A stretch of DNA of 64,000 nucleotides from UBA4782 sp034429195 (GTDB lineage: Bacteria; Chloroflexota; Anaerolineae; Anaerolineales; Anaerolineaceae), in NCBI GenBank assembly GCA_034429195.1, contig DAOUGQ010000012.1, positions 62,001 through 126,000 on the forward strand. Reading direction: 5' to 3'. The translations under genes and the position numbers were made by a program. The stretch's first letter is position 1; each line of letters starts with the position of its first letter. Below, piece by piece: positions 36,397-46,191 of the stretch. A model generated the notes under the pieces. It was not told where the DNA came from. It ran no database searches and saw only the letters and a program-made list of their open reading frames with translations.

Positions 36397-37062
36397 TTGA
36401 AACGAGAAAACTTACAAAAACTAGTCGGTTATTTGATGCCGAAATTAATCAATGTGATATATATCGGTCTCGAACACCTTCCTCTTGAAGGGCCGGTTCT
36501 CATCACAACCAATCACCTCAGTAGATTTGATATTCCTGTCCTGTTCATGAATGGACGCCGAAAAGATATCACTGCCCTTGTCACCGATAAATATAAATCA
36601 AATCCTTTCTTTCATTGGTTTGCGACAAGTGCAGGAGGGATTTGGATAGATCGGACACGGGCGGATTTTACAGCATTCAAAGAATCGTTTGAATTGCTTA
36701 AAAAAGGTATTGCATTGGGTATCTCACCTGAAGGTACACGCAGCCAGACGGGTGCATTGTTGGAAGGAAAATCAGGTTCTATACTCTTAGCTACAAAAAT
36801 GGATGTGCCGATCGTGCCGGTAGGTCTGGCAGGTACCGAGACGGTCGTTCCTATGTTCAGAAAACTTAAAAAGCCTACCGTTATTGCAAAGTTCGGTCCT
36901 GCTTATAAGCTGCCACCTATCGATCGAAAAAATCGAGAAGCGAGCATAAAAGAATTGACCGATGAAGTCATGTGCAGGATCGCAGCATGTTTACCAGATA
37001 AATATCATGGGTTTTATGCGGGGTACACCCGCATCAGAGAAATTCAGGCGGAACAAATTTAA
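36397..37062 (+). CDS. 1-acyl-sn-glycerol-3-phosphate acyltransferase, PlsC family
   Basis: 221 residues from a TTG start at 36397, chosen because AGGAG lies six bases before it, whereas the GTG at 36370 has no such site. The acyltransferase blocks are present: HLSRFD (the H-x4-D catalytic dyad), the PEGTRSQTG phosphate-binding block and the VPIVPVGLAG block. It should transfer an acyl chain to lysophosphatidic acid at the inner face of the membrane. Close behind the DedA gene. Confidence 0.9.
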   Translation: MKRENLQKLVGYLMPKLINVIYIGLEHLPLEGPVLITTNHLSRFDIPVLFMNGRRKDITALVTDKYKSNPFFHWFATSAGGIWIDRTRADFTAFKESFELLKKGIALGISPEGTRSQTGALLEGKSGSILLATKMDVPIVPVGLAGTETVVPMFRKLKKPTVIAKFGPAYKLPPIDRKNREASIKELTDEVMCRIAACLPDKYHGFYAGYTRIREIQAEQI

Positions 37063-37118
37063 ATTTTCCCCCTTTATTTGGGGGTTCTATCTTGTAAATG
37101 CTCTGTAAATTTATGATG

Positions 37119-39188
37119 CTATTTCTTACAATGCAGTAGAGCATCTACTTCTGCTGCTGCTTGTTTCATATCTGTATTGCTCGAAGATCGATTTTCGATG
37201 CGCGTCCATGTTTGACATAACACAGTGTTCATGCCATCTGTTTTCGATAAAGCCTGTTTGGTTAAATCGAGTGCGCGGCTAAAATCTCCTGAAGCAGCAA
37301 ATCCTTCAATAAATGGGATCAATTCGGAGCCATTATATGCACTGTATCCCAGGATGTCAGCTTCATTGTGGATTTTTGTTATGGAATCCCAATCTTCTTG
37401 CTGGCGTGCAAGATCAGCACGTTGATAATAATAGCACCAGTCATCAACAGGAGGTGCACCGAAGATGGTGGTCAACAGACGGTCATTACCAACCGGTTCA
37501 GCAAGGATCTGTTCGGTGTGAGAGATGCCATACAACTCAATTTCTCCTTCGTAGATCGGGTAATCAGAGAGGTAGGGAGCATCCTGGTAGATCGGATCCA
37601 TTACACGCACACATCCACGTGCAGGTTTATAATTCACCGCAATCGCCTGGTCTGTATTTCCTTCGAAAACAATATTTCGCAGCTCTTTATAGGTAATTGG
37701 TGTGTCGGGTAGGAAATCCGCCAAAACATTACTATTTCGATAGCGTAAGGCTTCGATGTACCAGTATGGCACATGGGTAGAATCAGGTTCCAGATCGTAG
37801 AGAATATTATAAGCAAATCCCATTGAAGTACCTGATACATAAGAAAATGGCATTTCAGGGGAAAGGATTCCAGTGCCTTCAGCTAATGATGGAATACGCC
37901 AATGAAGCTGCCAGTAATATTGTTTTTGGAGCTGCCAATGATTGGCATATTTATCTGAAGTACGTACATGAGCAGCGATAGAAATTCCCATCAGAAAAGC
38001 CAGCATGATCGCCTTGCGGCTTGGGGTGCGTCCCAGCCAATCTACAAGAGCAACGATCAGTATGATTGCTCCCAGCATTGGTGCCAGAGTGAAACGGTCA
38101 GACCATGCACCTACCAGAATCGAACGATTTGTGATCCATACTGGAATACCACCCAGAAACAATCCAGCCAAACCAAGAAGGATTGCCTGCCTTGTAAAAT
38201 GGGGTTTATTTTCCGGTTCAGTGTTTTGATCTTCCGCTTTTGAGCAGATGATGCTTCCCCAGGCGATTGCAACAGCCACCAGGGCACCTATCACCCAAGA
38301 AAATAAGGTGAACTTTGAGGTCAGGTTAATGGTATCAGGTGCTATAGTATTAATCCAGGCAAAAAGAGAGGTATGCAGGGTGTCTTGTACCGCTACCTGA
38401 ATTAGCTGAAGTAATGTACTGAATGGTTGCGAGATCAGTTGTTGCAGTAACACGGGGGCGTTTTGGTCTTTTATTGGCAGCCAATTGGGTAAGAGCACAA
38501 ACCGGTAGACGAAAAAGAGAGCGAAAGTAATGATATAGGGAAGCCACTGCAAGAAAATTTTACGTAAGGCTGAACGGACATTCTGCTTTTCCGATAAAAA
38601 GATAAACCCGAGAATCAAAGGTCGTAGAAGCTCCAGACCGGCAAAGTATTCCATGGTCAACATCTGCAAAAGACTGGCAATTACTGATAAGGGCGTGAAA
38701 ATCCAGTACTTTTTGGGTTGAAGAGCTGCAGCAACCATCCCTGCCAGAGATAATGTAAACAGCGCATACGTGATGAAATGTTGCGAATATGCTACTGAGA
38801 TTGCCTGCTGAGTGAAACCAGGGAAAATCGCCAGCAGCAATCCCATCCATTGTACTTGCCAGCGACGTTGTGGCCAGACACCGCTCAATGCCCAGACCAG
38901 CCCCATCACACTCAGCCAGCGAATAAGCAATGTGAAAAGTTGCCAGGCAAGCGGATGAAGCCCCAACACTGGCATGGTGATGATATATGTCCAGGCTGAA
39001 ATCGGACGATCAAAAAGGAAGAAATCCCAATAGGCTCTGATGTTGTCAAATCGGGAAAGATAGAGTGCCTGCCAGTCATCCCAATAAAAACCCAGTTTTG
39101 TGATCTGTAGCCCATAAGCTATCAGCATTATAAGAAAAAGAGAAAGGGGATAAACCCATTTCTTTTGCAATATTTTCTGAAATTGCAT
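37119..39188 (-). CDS. Large multipass membrane protein, possibly GT-C glycosyltransferase-like
   Basis: 689 residues from the ATG at 39188, which has GGAG nine bases upstream; an ATG at 39197 is the alternative. The first 430 or so residues have about ten to twelve membrane helices. An acidic stretch in the first outside loop (YWDDWQALYLSRFDNIRAYW, an Asp-Asp pair) resembles the catalytic loop of GT-C glycosyltransferases. The C-terminal 250 residues are soluble and probably outside, with helical repeats at the end. A role in glycosylating envelope molecules is plausible but unproven. Confidence 0.8.
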   Translation of the reverse strand: MQFQKILQKKWVYPLSLFLIMLIAYGLQITKLGFYWDDWQALYLSRFDNIRAYWDFFLFDRPISAWTYIITMPVLGLHPLAWQLFTLLIRWLSVMGLVWALSGVWPQRRWQVQWMGLLLAIFPGFTQQAISVAYSQHFITYALFTLSLAGMVAAALQPKKYWIFTPLSVIASLLQMLTMEYFAGLELLRPLILGFIFLSEKQNVRSALRKIFLQWLPYIITFALFFVYRFVLLPNWLPIKDQNAPVLLQQLISQPFSTLLQLIQVAVQDTLHTSLFAWINTIAPDTINLTSKFTLFSWVIGALVAVAIAWGSIICSKAEDQNTEPENKPHFTRQAILLGLAGLFLGGIPVWITNRSILVGAWSDRFTLAPMLGAIILIVALVDWLGRTPSRKAIMLAFLMGISIAAHVRTSDKYANHWQLQKQYYWQLHWRIPSLAEGTGILSPEMPFSYVSGTSMGFAYNILYDLEPDSTHVPYWYIEALRYRNSNVLADFLPDTPITYKELRNIVFEGNTDQAIAVNYKPARGCVRVMDPIYQDAPYLSDYPIYEGEIELYGISHTEQILAEPVGNDRLLTTIFGAPPVDDWCYYYQRADLARQQEDWDSITKIHNEADILGYSAYNGSELIPFIEGFAASGDFSRALDLTKQALSKTDGMNTVLCQTWTRIENRSSSNTDMKQAAAEVDALLHCKK

Positions 39189-39209
39189 CCGTTTCATCTC
39201 CGGGTTAAA

Positions 39210-39218
39210 ATCATACCA
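39210..39218 (-). promoter_or_regulatory. Extended -10 promoter of the large membrane protein gene
   Basis: On the minus strand TGGTATGAT is an extended -10 element ending 21 bases before the ATG at 39188. The divergent -10 box of the next gene (TAGAAT, 39224-39229) lies only six bases away, so the two genes share a compact control region. Confidence 0.55.
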
Positions 39219-39236
39219 TAAGGTAGAATGGTTATT

Positions 39237-39833
39237 ATGATAAGCGTTTTGATCATTGTACTGGCAGTTGGAATTTGGGGTGCAATTCACTCAATCTTAG
39301 CATCTCTGACAGTTAAAGATTTGCTTGAAAATAAATTTGGTCTCCTGTATCACCAATATTATCGACTCATTTATGTGATATTCAGTGCTCTATCTTTTTG
39401 TGGGGTGCTGGCTGCAGTGATTTTCCTTCCTGATAAACATTTCTACACGATCCCATTACCTTGGATCATTATCACAGGGATCATCCAATTGGCAGGTGTT
39501 GGGCTTGTAATGTATAGTCTTCATCAAACAGGAACTATGATCTTTTTAGGTTTCTCGCAGGCGGTGAAGCCTGGATTCGAAAACAAAACTGTTCCTTTCA
39601 TTACAGATGGAGCATTTAACTATATCAGGCATCCCATTTATACCGGCAGCTTTTTACTGATATGGTTTCTCCCCTTTATGAGTCAGAATATCCTGGCGTT
39701 TAATATTGCAGCGACAGTGTACATATTTATCGGGGTGATCTTCGAAGAGCGAAAATTAGAAATCGAATTTGGAGAGCAGTATCGAGAATACAAAAGGCAT
39801 ACACCAAAGTTCATACCATTCTTAAAACGATAA
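39237..39833 (+). CDS. Isoprenylcysteine carboxyl methyltransferase/NnrU-like membrane protein
   Basis: 198 residues from the ATG at 39237, which lies seven bases after a TAGAAT box and lacks a ribosome site, so it is probably leaderless. It has about five membrane helices. The C-terminal part carries YIRHPIYTG, the EERKLEIEFGEQYREYK helix and the PKFIPF end, all typical of the phospholipid/isoprenylcysteine methyltransferase fold that uses S-adenosylmethionine. The acceptor is unknown. comEC starts three bases after its stop. Confidence 0.85.
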   Translation: MISVLIIVLAVGIWGAIHSILASLTVKDLLENKFGLLYHQYYRLIYVIFSALSFCGVLAAVIFLPDKHFYTIPLPWIIITGIIQLAGVGLVMYSLHQTGTMIFLGFSQAVKPGFENKTVPFITDGAFNYIRHPIYTGSFLLIWFLPFMSQNILAFNIAATVYIFIGVIFEERKLEIEFGEQYREYKRHTPKFIPFLKR

Positions 39834-39836
39834 TCA

Positions 39837-42149
39837 ATGCGGTATTTACCTTTATTATGGATATCCCTGGCATTCATGACCGGCATTCTTCTTTCCGCTC
39901 AGGTAAACTTGCATTGGAGTTGGTGGCTGTTTTTTACTGTACTATTATTGGCAGGAAGCTGGTTCGAACAACGATTTACAGTATCATGGTATACAACTCG
40001 TCGATGGAAGAAGATCAGTCCATTCCCCCTATTGTTTCTCCTTGCTTGTATCACAGCAGGATCAGCCAGATACCAATTATCGCAACCTGTGATTGAGCCT
40101 TCAAATGCAGCCTGGTATACCAGGTACGACAATGTTACGCTAAATGGAGAAGTAAATTCCTTTCCTGATATCCGAAGCAATGCAGTACTGTTGCGTGTGA
40201 AGGTGAAAACTATCATGCCAGAAGATGGCTCTGAAATTCGCGTGAAGGGAAATGTGTTGGTACGGCTGCCCTGGAATCCGAATTGGCAGGTGGGTGACCA
40301 GCTTGTATTGAATGGAAAGCTAAATGACCCGCCAGAAAGTGACAGTTTTGATTATGGTGATTATCTGGCTAGAAAACGAATTTACACCTATATGGCATAT
40401 CCCAGTGTGTTAGCTATCCAATCTGCAGAAACGTCATCCTTATTGGGATTACTCTGGAAGATCCACATCGCTGCTGAGGAATGTATCTTTAGGCTTTTGC
40501 CACAAGATGAAGCAGCTTTGCTGACGGGGATTCTGTTGGGGGATGAGCAGTACATTTCAAACGAATTGGTTACCGCTTTTCGAAATACTGGTACTTCGCA
40601 TATTATCGCCATATCGGGTTTTAACATAGCCATTCTTAGTGGAATGTTCATAAAGATATTTTCTCGTATATTCTCGAATAAACGTAAAGCTTTTTGGCTC
40701 ACGGTCATAACGATCTTCTTATATACCTTGCTTGTTGGTGCGCAACCCCCTGTAGTTCGCGCAGCTATTATGGGTATGATGGGTATTCTGGGACAGATTC
40801 TGGGTAGGAGACAGGTCGGAATGAATAGCCTTGTTTTCACCGCGGCTGTGATGACAGTTATTACCCCTGGGCTGTTATGGGATGCGAGCTTTCAACTTTC
40901 CTTTTGCGCTACCATGGGTTTGGTGCTGTTTGCTGATCCGATCTCCGTCTGGTTTGAAGATTTGATGACCAGTTACTTTCCACGTTTACAGAATTCTGTT
41001 ATTTCCAGAGCAATTGTTGAGTATTTCTTCTTTACCCTGGCTGCACAGATCACTACTTTGCCAGTTCTGGCATTTCATTTCAAACAGTTTCCGTTGATCA
41101 GTTTGATCGCAAACCCACTCATCCTTCCCCCTCAACCATTAGTGATGATCCTGGGTGGGGTGATGGTCATCTTTTCTTTGATCTTGTTTCCATTAGGGCA
41201 GGTATTTGCCTGGATAGCTTGGCCGGCGATCGCTTATACCATCAAGATGGTCAGTTGGTTGAGTCAGTTGGGTGGTACCCCGGTAGCCTTGCAATCATTT
41301 TCTCCTCTTGGATTAATCTTCTTCTATTTTCTTATCATACTGATCGCTTTTCGCACCAGGTTATCAGATATCTGGCGAAAGATGATACTGCCTTCTTCGA
41401 TACTGTTTTGCACTGCGTTGTTGGCAATCGCGGTATGGAAACCGGCTATTGAACGACTGGATGCCCGGCTGCATATTGTTATTCCCGAGCAGGGAAGTGG
41501 ACAAGGGGTATTTCTGCAGGATAGACATGGAGCTACTTGGTTGATTGCTGGTGGGAAAGAAGCATCTACAGCAATACAGGGAATTGCTCAATGGCAGGAT
41601 GCGCCATCTACAAAGCTTTCCGGTGTAATCTGGGTGGCTGAAGGCATCGATCGAAAGAGTATTTCGCAGATATCATCCAGATATCCCGGGTTCATTCTGG
41701 CAACTGACTCTCTGATCGCAACAACAAATGGAGCAGAACTTTCAAGCAAATCGGTAGAATGGGGAGGAGAGTATCAAAGTGTGGAACTTCCGAGAACCAT
41801 AACCCTTGGCGATTCGATTAAAATCTTCGTATCATCAGTTTGTGACAAAAGCTGCCCTTATGTGATCCAGTATGGTAAATTTTCCTTGCTGGTACCAGGA
41901 AGAAATGATTCTGCTATCTTGAAATTGTGGCTGGAAGAGAATAACCTTACACCTGATGGACTGATCCTGGCAGAATTGGAAGACGATCCTGGCACACGGA
42001 TTGATATATTAATTGGAGATCCTCTCTTTATCGTGGATACAACATCGGGCGTGAAGATATCTTCGAGACATCTGTTGAATACAAAATCTTGTGGATGGGT
42101 GGATATTGCAACAGATGGAAACCGGGTATGGGTGGAGACACAGCGTTAG
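39837..42149 (+). CDS. comEC: ComEC/Rec2-family DNA uptake channel protein
   Basis: ComEC forms the inner-membrane channel that takes up single-stranded DNA in natural transformation. This 770-residue protein has N-terminal helices, an OB-like DUF4131 region (VTLNGEVNSFPD...), then the competence domain with LLTGILLGDE, SGFNIAILSG and PPVVRAAIMG, and further helices. The C-terminal 250 residues lie where the metallo-beta-lactamase domain normally sits, but the HxHxDH zinc motif is not there; the part starts VIPEQGSGQGVF. The nuclease-like domain is thus degenerate. No other competence gene is in the window. Confidence 0.9.
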   Translation: MRYLPLLWISLAFMTGILLSAQVNLHWSWWLFFTVLLLAGSWFEQRFTVSWYTTRRWKKISPFPLLFLLACITAGSARYQLSQPVIEPSNAAWYTRYDNVTLNGEVNSFPDIRSNAVLLRVKVKTIMPEDGSEIRVKGNVLVRLPWNPNWQVGDQLVLNGKLNDPPESDSFDYGDYLARKRIYTYMAYPSVLAIQSAETSSLLGLLWKIHIAAEECIFRLLPQDEAALLTGILLGDEQYISNELVTAFRNTGTSHIIAISGFNIAILSGMFIKIFSRIFSNKRKAFWLTVITIFLYTLLVGAQPPVVRAAIMGMMGILGQILGRRQVGMNSLVFTAAVMTVITPGLLWDASFQLSFCATMGLVLFADPISVWFEDLMTSYFPRLQNSVISRAIVEYFFFTLAAQITTLPVLAFHFKQFPLISLIANPLILPPQPLVMILGGVMVIFSLILFPLGQVFAWIAWPAIAYTIKMVSWLSQLGGTPVALQSFSPLGLIFFYFLIILIAFRTRLSDIWRKMILPSSILFCTALLAIAVWKPAIERLDARLHIVIPEQGSGQGVFLQDRHGATWLIAGGKEASTAIQGIAQWQDAPSTKLSGVIWVAEGIDRKSISQISSRYPGFILATDSLIATTNGAELSSKSVEWGGEYQSVELPRTITLGDSIKIFVSSVCDKSCPYVIQYGKFSLLVPGRNDSAILKLWLEENNLTPDGLILAELEDDPGTRIDILIGDPLFIVDTTSGVKISSRHLLNTKSCGWVDIATDGNRVWVETQR

Positions 42150-42200
42150 GGCATTGTTTTGAAAATTGAATCGGGTTATACTGCTTTAAGGAGGTTTGTT

Positions 42201-42635
42201 ATGCTTACCGTTTTTGACCTGGTGGCGAAGAAAGGGCACACCATTTGGAGCATTGAACCTGACGCTAAAGTATTTGAAGCCTTGCAGATTATGGCTGAAA
42301 AGAACATTGGTGCCTTATTAGTTATTGAAAATAATAGCCTTATTGGTGTTATTTCTGAGCGTGATTATGCTCGAAAGATCATTCTAAAAGGTAAGGCTTC
42401 TCGAGATGTTCCAGTACGAGAGATCATGTCATCTCCTGTGATTACAATCTCACCACGTGATGATCTGGAGAAAGCTCTAGAGCTGATGACCAGAAACCAT
42501 ATCAGACATTTACCTGTGGTGGAGAAGGGCGAAATCCAGGGGGTTTTATCAATGCGCGATGTAATGGAAGCCATTATTCAAAATCAGGATGAAACCATTC
42601 GTTTCTTAAATGACCTTGCATCTGATACCATTTAA
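42201..42635 (+). CDS. CBS-domain protein
   Basis: 144 residues from the ATG at 42201, which follows AAGGAGG; the ORF extends to 42159 but lacks that support. Two CBS motifs (about 10-70 and 73-132) form one Bateman module. The second contains HIRHLPVVEKGEIQGVLSMR, the first NIGALLVIENNSLIGVISER. Such stand-alone modules bind adenine nucleotides and act as energy sensors. Target unknown. Confidence 0.92.
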   Translation: MLTVFDLVAKKGHTIWSIEPDAKVFEALQIMAEKNIGALLVIENNSLIGVISERDYARKIILKGKASRDVPVREIMSSPVITISPRDDLEKALELMTRNHIRHLPVVEKGEIQGVLSMRDVMEAIIQNQDETIRFLNDLASDTI

Positions 42636-42687
42636 TTTTGAGCAACCATTTTGTTCATTCTCCGTATATAGAATTAAGGAGTTCAAA

Positions 42688-42876
42688 ATGGAAACGCGAA
42701 GATTGTACCGAAGTAAAAGTGATATGATGATTGGTGGCGTCTGTGGTGGACTGGCTGAATATTTTGGTTGGGATCCGACATTAGTACGATTAGGATTCGC
42801 CATCCTTGCGTTACTGGGTGGAAATGGATTACTTCTTTATATTATTTTATGGATCATTACACCTGTTGCACCTTGA
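42688..42876 (+). CDS. PspC-domain membrane protein
   Basis: 62 residues from the ATG at 42688 with AAGGAG upstream. A PspC domain: RLYRSKSDMMIGGVCGGLAE, then YFGWDPTLVRL and a membrane helix. PspC proteins sense or report envelope stress, often with PspA; no PspA gene is near. A strong terminator follows. Confidence 0.92.
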   Translation: METRRLYRSKSDMMIGGVCGGLAEYFGWDPTLVRLGFAILALLGGNGLLLYIILWIITPVAP

Positions 42877-42921
42877 TAATATTTATTGCTAAAAACTTTA
42901 TTTATTGAACCAATCATGATC

Positions 42922-42961
42922 AACACTGCTCCACCAATCAAAACGGTGGAGCAGTGTTTTT
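42922..42961 (+). terminator. Strong intrinsic terminator
   Basis: A perfect 14-bp stem AACACTGCTCCACC/GGTGGAGCAGTGTT with a 9-base loop and a T run. Ends the comEC-CBS-pspC block. Confidence 0.92.
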
Positions 42962-43076
42962 GCGAATCTGTAAAGTGAATTTTCTTGAATCATGAATTAA
43001 AAGCACTATATAATTGATTTATTCAGTATAAATGCATTAATCCATTTCATTTCAAAAAAAAACAAAGGTATGACTT

Positions 43077-46000
43077 ATGTCAGTAAAACCAGTAAGGGGC
43101 AATAAATCCAAAGAAACTGATTCTTTTGATTTTCCCGTTATTGATAATTACTTGAAGAAAATGGGGGCTATAGATATGAATTCTATGATCAGTTATTCAG
43201 AAACACCTGTAATGATGCATACGATCGATGATCAGGGAAAGATTATCAGAGTAAATGAATATTGGTTAAGGCATTTAGGTTACGAAAGAGATGAGGTTGT
43301 TGGGAAAAAAGTAACCGATTTTCTGGTAAATGGTATTCCAGAAACACAAAAAAAGAAATCACAACCTCAGTTGATCGACCTGTTATCTTGCAATGAGCTT
43401 CCACTGTGCTTTCGACACAAGAACGGCAGGCATGTGGATGTCCTTTATTCAAGTGTTATAGATAAGTCTGATGATGGGAAGCCTTTCCAATCGTATGCAG
43501 TGCTGATAGATGTTACATCTTTTAAACGGACCACATTAGTTCAAGAAGCGCTGTATAAAATCTCGCAAGCAGCACATACTGTACACAATTTAGATGAGTT
43601 GTATTACTTGATCCACACAATCGTGGCAGACCTGATGCCTGCCCGTAATTTGTATATTGCCTTGATCGAACCTTCGGACAATCTTATCCATTTTGTTTAT
43701 TGGGTGGATGAGTTTGACCCCATACCTGAACCTCGATCGCAGGGGGGTAGGGGATTAACCGATTATGTATTACGCACAGGAAAACCCCTGCTAATTTCAG
43801 GTGAAAATTCTTTTGACGAACTGGTACAGACCGGAGAGGTGGATAGCTTTGGCTCTCCATCCATTGATTGGTTGGGAATGCCTTTGTTGGTCTCTAATTC
43901 CATTATTGGAGTCATTGTTGTTCAAAGTTATGACCAGGGAGTAAGATACACCGAAGAACACAAAGATATTTTAGAGTTCGTTTCGGAGCAAATAGCTTCT
44001 GCAATTGATGCAAAAAGAGCTGAAGAAGCATTGCGTCAAAGTGAACAAAAATATCGAAGTATTGTCAATAATATGGATGATGGTGTTCTTCTCCTGGATG
44101 AGAAAGCTAAAATTGTTGAATGGAACAAAGGCATGGAAGCCATTACCAGGATTCCGCGGGATGAAGTCATTGGAAAAGATGTTATTGAATTTCACCAGAT
44201 GGTCCTTCCGAAAACAGCAGAAAAGTATGAAGATCCTGAAGAGTTTAATAAATTTATCAAAGAAATGTTGGAAAAAGGCGAAATTTCTGATAGCGGAAAT
44301 CTAAAACAATCAGGGAAATATTTTGAAGGCGAAATTGTCAATCGTCTCGGAGAAACCCGGATGGTTCAAATAACCTACTCTCCCATAAAAACAGACACAG
44401 GATTCCAGGTACTATGTCTGACAAATGATATGACCGAGAGGAAGAAAGCTGAACTGGCGCTTATTGAAAGTGAAACTCGTTACGCTCTGGCTGTACAGGG
44501 TGCAAACGATGGTATTTGGGATTGGAATTTACAAACCAATACGATCTATTATTCACCGCGTTGGAAAGCAATGCTGGGTTTCAATGATGATGAAATTGGT
44601 GACAGCCCAGATGAGTGGTTTGGGCGTATTCATCCTGAGGATATTGAAAGTGTAAATGCTGATATCAAGAATCATTTGGAAGGTCATACCTCTCATTTTG
44701 CTAATGAACACCGCATTTTCCACCGGGATGGGTTTTATCGGTGGGTGTTGGCTCGTGGTAATGCAAATTGGGATAGCAAAACTGGCACTAGAAGAATGGC
44801 AGGTTCCTTGAGTGATGTCACTGCTCGCAAAGTGACGGAAGAAAGACTACTGCATGATGCTCTGCACGACCCACTGACTGGTTTGCATAACCGTATTTAC
44901 TTCATGGATCAATTACTACGTGCAATTGACCGCAGTCATCGGCGGTCCAATTATCAGGCTGCAGTGCTTTACCTCGATCTGGATCGATTTAAGATTGTCA
45001 ATGACTCACTTGGGCATGCTATTGGTGATTCTATGCTGCTCTCTATCGCTGACCGGTTGCAGTCAAGCCTGCGTACTGGGGATACTCTAGCACGTCTGGG
45101 TGGTGATGAGTTTGCTATTCTATTGGATGATATTGAAGGAATTCAGGATGCCATACGCGTTGCCGAAAGATTGCAGCAGTCACTGGAATTACCGTTTAAT
45201 TTATTTGGTCATGAAGTATTTACAACCGCCAGCATTGGCATAGCCCAAACCTCAACGGGTTATGAACGTGCTGAAGATATGCTGCGTGACGCCGATACTG
45301 CGCTGTATCGAGCCAAAGCAGCTGGTAGAGCACGCTATGCCCTCTTTGATACTGAGATGCATGCTCAAAATCTGGAACTCTTACAACTCGAAGCGGAACT
45401 TCGCCGGGCTGTTGAACGGGAAGAATTCGTACTTTACTTTCAACCTGTAGTAAATCTTAAAAGCGGGGTCATCAGCAGTTTTGAGGCGTTAATTCGCTGG
45501 CAACATCCAGTACGGGGGCTGGTTTTTCCTCATGAATTCATTCCTTTGGCTGAAGAAACTGGTCTTATCATGCCCATTGGAGAATGGGTGCTTCGCCAGG
45601 CATGCAAACAAGCCAAACTTTGGGCTGAATCTGGGTATGAAAATGTTCCCATTGCGGTTAATTTATCTGCCCGCCAGCTCCAAGATCCCAAATTGCCAGA
45701 ACTTGTGCAATCCATTATGAAGGAAGTAGGTGTCCCTTCAGAATTGATTCACCTGGAGATCACAGAATCCGCTGCGATGCAGGATATTGCGGTCACCGTT
45801 CGTGCGCTGGAAACATTACACTCGGTTGGGCTTCAATTTTCTATTGATGACTTTGGAACAAGCTATTCATCTCTTTCCTATCTTCAACGTTTTCCTGTTA
45901 CCCGTTTGAAGATCGATCAATCTTTTATTTGGGATATCCATGAAGCAACTGATGAATCGGGCATTATTACCGCTATCATTGCTATGGGGCATATCTTGAA

Positions 46001-46166
46001 TTTAAGTGTTACTGCTGAAGGGGTAGAAACAATGCGACAATTGGAATTCCTCCAATCGAAAGGTTGTGATGATGTTCAGGGATTTCTGATCAGTAGCGCA
46101 ATCAGTGAAGAGGAAGCAAGCAAATTACTGGCAAACAGACATATGTTGTTACCTTCTACAAAATAA
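43077..46166 (+). CDS. PAS-GAF-PAS-PAS-GGDEF-EAL cyclic-di-GMP signalling protein
   Basis: A 1029-residue cytoplasmic sensor and cyclic-di-GMP enzyme. Domains in order: PAS (about 38-150), GAF (about 160-310), PAS (about 322-450), PAS/PAC of the PAS_3 type (about 462-590), GGDEF (about 595-755) with an intact GGDEF at 675-679, and EAL (about 770-1015) with EAL at 803-805 and the DDFGTSYSSL loop. Both catalytic motifs look complete, so it could make and break cyclic-di-GMP. There is no membrane segment. The Ni-SOD gene begins 26 bases later and may be read through. Confidence 0.95.
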   Translation: MSVKPVRGNKSKETDSFDFPVIDNYLKKMGAIDMNSMISYSETPVMMHTIDDQGKIIRVNEYWLRHLGYERDEVVGKKVTDFLVNGIPETQKKKSQPQLIDLLSCNELPLCFRHKNGRHVDVLYSSVIDKSDDGKPFQSYAVLIDVTSFKRTTLVQEALYKISQAAHTVHNLDELYYLIHTIVADLMPARNLYIALIEPSDNLIHFVYWVDEFDPIPEPRSQGGRGLTDYVLRTGKPLLISGENSFDELVQTGEVDSFGSPSIDWLGMPLLVSNSIIGVIVVQSYDQGVRYTEEHKDILEFVSEQIASAIDAKRAEEALRQSEQKYRSIVNNMDDGVLLLDEKAKIVEWNKGMEAITRIPRDEVIGKDVIEFHQMVLPKTAEKYEDPEEFNKFIKEMLEKGEISDSGNLKQSGKYFEGEIVNRLGETRMVQITYSPIKTDTGFQVLCLTNDMTERKKAELALIESETRYALAVQGANDGIWDWNLQTNTIYYSPRWKAMLGFNDDEIGDSPDEWFGRIHPEDIESVNADIKNHLEGHTSHFANEHRIFHRDGFYRWVLARGNANWDSKTGTRRMAGSLSDVTARKVTEERLLHDALHDPLTGLHNRIYFMDQLLRAIDRSHRRSNYQAAVLYLDLDRFKIVNDSLGHAIGDSMLLSIADRLQSSLRTGDTLARLGGDEFAILLDDIEGIQDAIRVAERLQQSLELPFNLFGHEVFTTASIGIAQTSTGYERAEDMLRDADTALYRAKAAGRARYALFDTEMHAQNLELLQLEAELRRAVEREEFVLYFQPVVNLKSGVISSFEALIRWQHPVRGLVFPHEFIPLAEETGLIMPIGEWVLRQACKQAKLWAESGYENVPIAVNLSARQLQDPKLPELVQSIMKEVGVPSELIHLEITESAAMQDIAVTVRALETLHSVGLQFSIDDFGTSYSSLSYLQRFPVTRLKIDQSFIWDIHEATDESGIITAIIAMGHILNLSVTAEGVETMRQLEFLQSKGCDDVQGFLISSAISEEEASKLLANRHMLLPSTK

Positions 46167-46191
46167 ATTTACTGTATGTAAGGAGGATACT

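Noticed and set aside
37068..37095. Terminator after plsC
   Set aside because: CCCCC-TTTATTT-GGGGG gives only a 5-bp stem followed by TTCTATCTT; possible, but too weak to list.
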